Of a DNA stretch of 5,084 bases, positions 5,055 to 5,084 are shown piece after piece. The stretch is from Dehalococcoidia bacterium (GTDB lineage: Bacteria; Chloroflexota; Dehalococcoidia; GIF9; UBA5629). The notes beneath the pieces are model-generated. The model did no database searches. It was given only the letters and a program-made list of their open reading frames with translations, and was not told where the DNA came from. The position numbers were made by a program, and so were the translations under genes. The stretch is from contig JAQTLG010000153.1 of assembly GCA_028715025.1 (NCBI GenBank), positions 1 to 5,084 on the forward strand, in the 5' to 3' direction. Position 1 is the first letter of the stretch. Each line of letters opens with the position of its first letter.

Positions 5055-5084
5055 AAAAAACTCCCGCCCCCGTGAGGGTGGGGA
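5055..5084 (-). terminator. probable terminator of a minus-strand gene beyond the right edge
   Basis: A GC-rich hairpin pairs CCCGCCC (5063-5069) with GGGTGGG (5076-5082) around a CCGTGA loop. On the minus strand one pair becomes an A-C mismatch, but the hairpin is followed by a run of six T (5060-5055). The window ends at the stem, so further outer pairs may be cut off. The position suits the end of an upstream minus-strand transcription unit, separating it from the phosphoesterase promoter. Confidence 0.5.

Overview
This is an ordinary stretch of bacterial chromosome, mid-50s %GC by eye. It has five protein-coding genes, compact spacing, sigma70-like promoters and rho-independent terminators. 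The bL25 gene and the Shine-Dalgarno-led starts show it is bacterial. The gene mix is a soluble PAS-GAF sensor with a Lys/Arg-rich head, a TIGR03960-type radical SAM protein and a CTC-type bL25 with a long acidic tail. This is reminiscent of anaerobic Chloroflexota (Dehalococcoidia-like) genomes, but that placement is a low-confidence impression. No tRNA, rRNA, CRISPR array, transposase or phage gene is visible.

Layout: (1) At the left edge, on the minus strand, lies the N-terminal 295 codons of a PAS-GAF signalling protein that runs out of the window. (2) A 186-bp divergent intergenic region (887-1072) holds a good minus-strand promoter, a plus-strand promoter with a perfect TATAAT, a 13-bp direct repeat with one copy at each promoter, and a small inverted repeat on the plus promoter. 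(3) A 607-aa B12-binding-type radical SAM protein of unknown function follows on the plus strand. (4) After a 93-bp gap with a possible promoter comes ribosomal protein bL25, closed by a strong terminator hairpin. (5) Converging on that terminator from the right is a minus-strand pair: a YfcE/MJ0936-type metallophosphoesterase, then an alpha/beta hydrolase 12 bp downstream, almost certainly one transcript. (6) The right edge holds the probable end of another minus-strand unit (hairpin plus T-run) and a candidate promoter for the pair.

Working together: the radical SAM protein and bL25 may be partly co-transcribed, since no terminator is seen between them. The hydrolase-phosphoesterase pair looks translationally close-coupled, but its substrates cannot be read from sequence. 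The divergent PAS-GAF and radical SAM promoters could share a regulator through the 13-bp repeat; this is inference. I find no convincing novel multi-gene system. The best leads are the uncharacterised radical SAM enzyme with its C-terminal cysteine cluster, and the repeat architecture of the divergent promoter region.
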